Position numbers and translations under genes: made by a program. From Hyphomicrobiales bacterium (GTDB lineage Bacteria; Pseudomonadota; Alphaproteobacteria; Rhizobiales; Aestuariivirgaceae): DNA of 18,145 nt. Positions 17,193 to 18,145 of the stretch are shown here, piece by piece. Under the pieces are notes generated by a model. The model worked only from the letters and a program-made list of their open reading frames with translations, did no database searches and had not been told where the DNA came from. The stretch is taken from positions 1 through 18,145 of the forward strand of contig JACMJT010000285.1 of assembly GCA_014380505.1 (NCBI GenBank). The letters are read 5' to 3'. Every line of letters starts with the position of its first letter. Position 1 is the first letter of the stretch.

Positions 17193-18145
17193 TCATTCAG
17201 CTTCAGCTGGCGCAAGCCGCTTCGCGTAGCGTTCGCGGATCATTGTGAACAGCGCTCGTTGACCCTGGGCCTCGGCACCTTTGGGCCTGCCGGGGCGCGC
17301 CTGCGGCGTCCAGGCGTAGATATCGAAATGGACATAGGTTTTTGCCCGTTCGACAAAGCGCTTGAGAAACAGGGCGGCGGTGATCGACCCGGCAAAGGCC
17401 GAATCGCCACTGTTGTCCATGCCGGCAATCGCCGATTCGAACAGGCGGCCATAGGGCTCCCACAGGGGCATGCGCCACAGCGGATCGTTTTCGGTGCGCG
17501 AGGCGCGGGCGATAGCTTCGGCCGCGCCATCGTCATCGGTGTAGAAAGGCGGCAGGTCGGGCCCCAGCGCCACGCGGGCAGCGCCCGTGAGGGTTGCCAT
17601 ATCAATCAGCAGGTCGGGCCGCTCCTCGTCGGCCAGCGCTAGCGCATCGCCAAGGAGGAGACGGCCCTCGGCATCGGTATTGCCGATCTCCACGGTTATG
17701 CCCTTGCGGCTGCGCAATACATCGCCGGGACGAAAGGCGTTTCCGGCGATCACATTGTCCGCCGCCGGAATGAGGACCCGAAGCCTCACCGGCAATTTCG
17801 CCGCCATGATCATGCGGGCGAGGCCAAGCACCGTGGCCGCGCCGCCCATGTCCTTTTTCATCAACAGCATGCCGGAAGCCGGTTTGATGTCGAGACCGCC
17901 CGTATCGAAACACACACCTTTTCCCACCAGAGTGACCTTCGGAGCCCGCGCCGGTCCCCAGGCGACGTCAATCAGGCGAGGCGCCCGGGGGCTCGCCTTG
18001 CCGACGTGGTGAATCATCGGAAAGTTTCGCTCGAGAGCGGCGCCTTTTGTCACAACAACCTTGGCTTTAAAGGTCCGGACCCCGGCGCGCACGGCCGCTT
18101 CTAGTTCATCCGGCCCCATATCGGAGGCCGGCGTGTTGATGAGAT
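17193..18145 (-). CDS. M17 leucyl aminopeptidase family protein (N-terminus outside window)
   Basis: This is the catalytic portion (316 residues) of an M17 metallo-aminopeptidase that removes N-terminal amino acids from cytoplasmic peptides. The frame continues past the right edge, so the start and N-terminal domain are missing. At the visible beginning is LINTPASDMGPDEL. The metal and catalytic residues are all present: GKGVCFDTGGLDIKP (Lys and Asp), MKKDMGGAA (Asp) and the family signature NTDAEGRL (Asp, Glu and the catalytic Arg). The end, AWTPQARPGRPKGAEAQGQ, resembles the second, shorter aminopeptidase found in many Rhizobiales rather than canonical PepA, so I give no symbol. It leads a likely operon with the MarR regulator and the NlpC/P60 peptidase, which suggests joint processing of imported or recycled peptides. 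Confidence 0.92.
   Translation of the reverse strand, partial: LINTPASDMGPDELEAAVRAGVRTFKAKVVVTKGAALERNFPMIHHVGKASPRAPRLIDVAWGPARAPKVTLVGKGVCFDTGGLDIKPASGMLLMKKDMGGAATVLGLARMIMAAKLPVRLRVLIPAADNVIAGNAFRPGDVLRSRKGITVEIGNTDAEGRLLLGDALALADEERPDLLIDMATLTGAARVALGPDLPPFYTDDDGAAEAIARASRTENDPLWRMPLWEPYGRLFESAIAGMDNSGDSAFAGSITAALFLKRFVERAKTYVHFDIYAWTPQARPGRPKGAEAQGQRALFTMIRERYAKRLAPAEAE

Overview
This is a gene-dense, roughly 60% GC stretch of alphaproteobacterial chromosome, most likely from the Hyphomicrobiales (Rhizobiales) or a close relative. The evidence is gene content and order: a PodJ-type polarity factor, a stand-alone prephenate dehydratase next to kdsB with a divergent membrane-anchored cytochrome c (CycM type), a YejABEF-type peptide transporter with two binding proteins, GANTC sites, and a consensus DnaA box upstream of podJ. 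I see no tRNA or rRNA gene, CRISPR array, insertion sequence or prophage gene. Almost every base is coding, and the longest gene-free stretch is about 250 bp (4393-4644).

Layout. (1) 1-1141, plus strand: the end of a ligase-associated Lhr-type DNA helicase, overlapped by its partner nuclease pdeM. (2) 1159-4392, minus: podJ, a large polar organiser with coiled coils, one membrane span, Sel1 repeats and a peptidoglycan-binding domain. (3) 4645-5085, plus: a MerR-family regulator, divergent from podJ and convergent with pheA; a symmetrical hairpin lies at the merR/pheA junction. (4) 5092-6707, minus: kdsB then pheA, five bases apart. (5) 6823-7371, plus: cytochrome c, closed by a clear intrinsic terminator. 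(6) 7480-15953, plus: a tight six-gene operon with two tandem solute-binding proteins (one with a Tat-like signal, one with a Sec signal), yejB, yejE, yejF and a GhrA-type 2-ketoacid reductase. (7) 15950-18145, minus: an M17 leucyl aminopeptidase running off the right edge, a short MarR-family regulator and an NlpC/P60 peptidase without a visible signal peptide.

How the genes may work together. The most interesting reading joins regions 6 and 7. YejBEF with a dedicated binding protein has been reported to import muropeptides for cell-wall recycling in Agrobacterium, and YejABEF is linked to antimicrobial-peptide resistance in several proteobacteria. Next to it here sit an apparently cytoplasmic NlpC/P60 peptidase (the YkfC type cuts L-Ala-gamma-D-Glu-mDAP peptides) and an aminopeptidase. 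This could be an import-and-degrade unit for murein or other peptides. That link is inferred from family knowledge and proximity, because the two operons are convergent and share no visible operator. The other regions look like ordinary housekeeping: DNA repair, cell polarity, phenylalanine and Kdo synthesis, and respiration.
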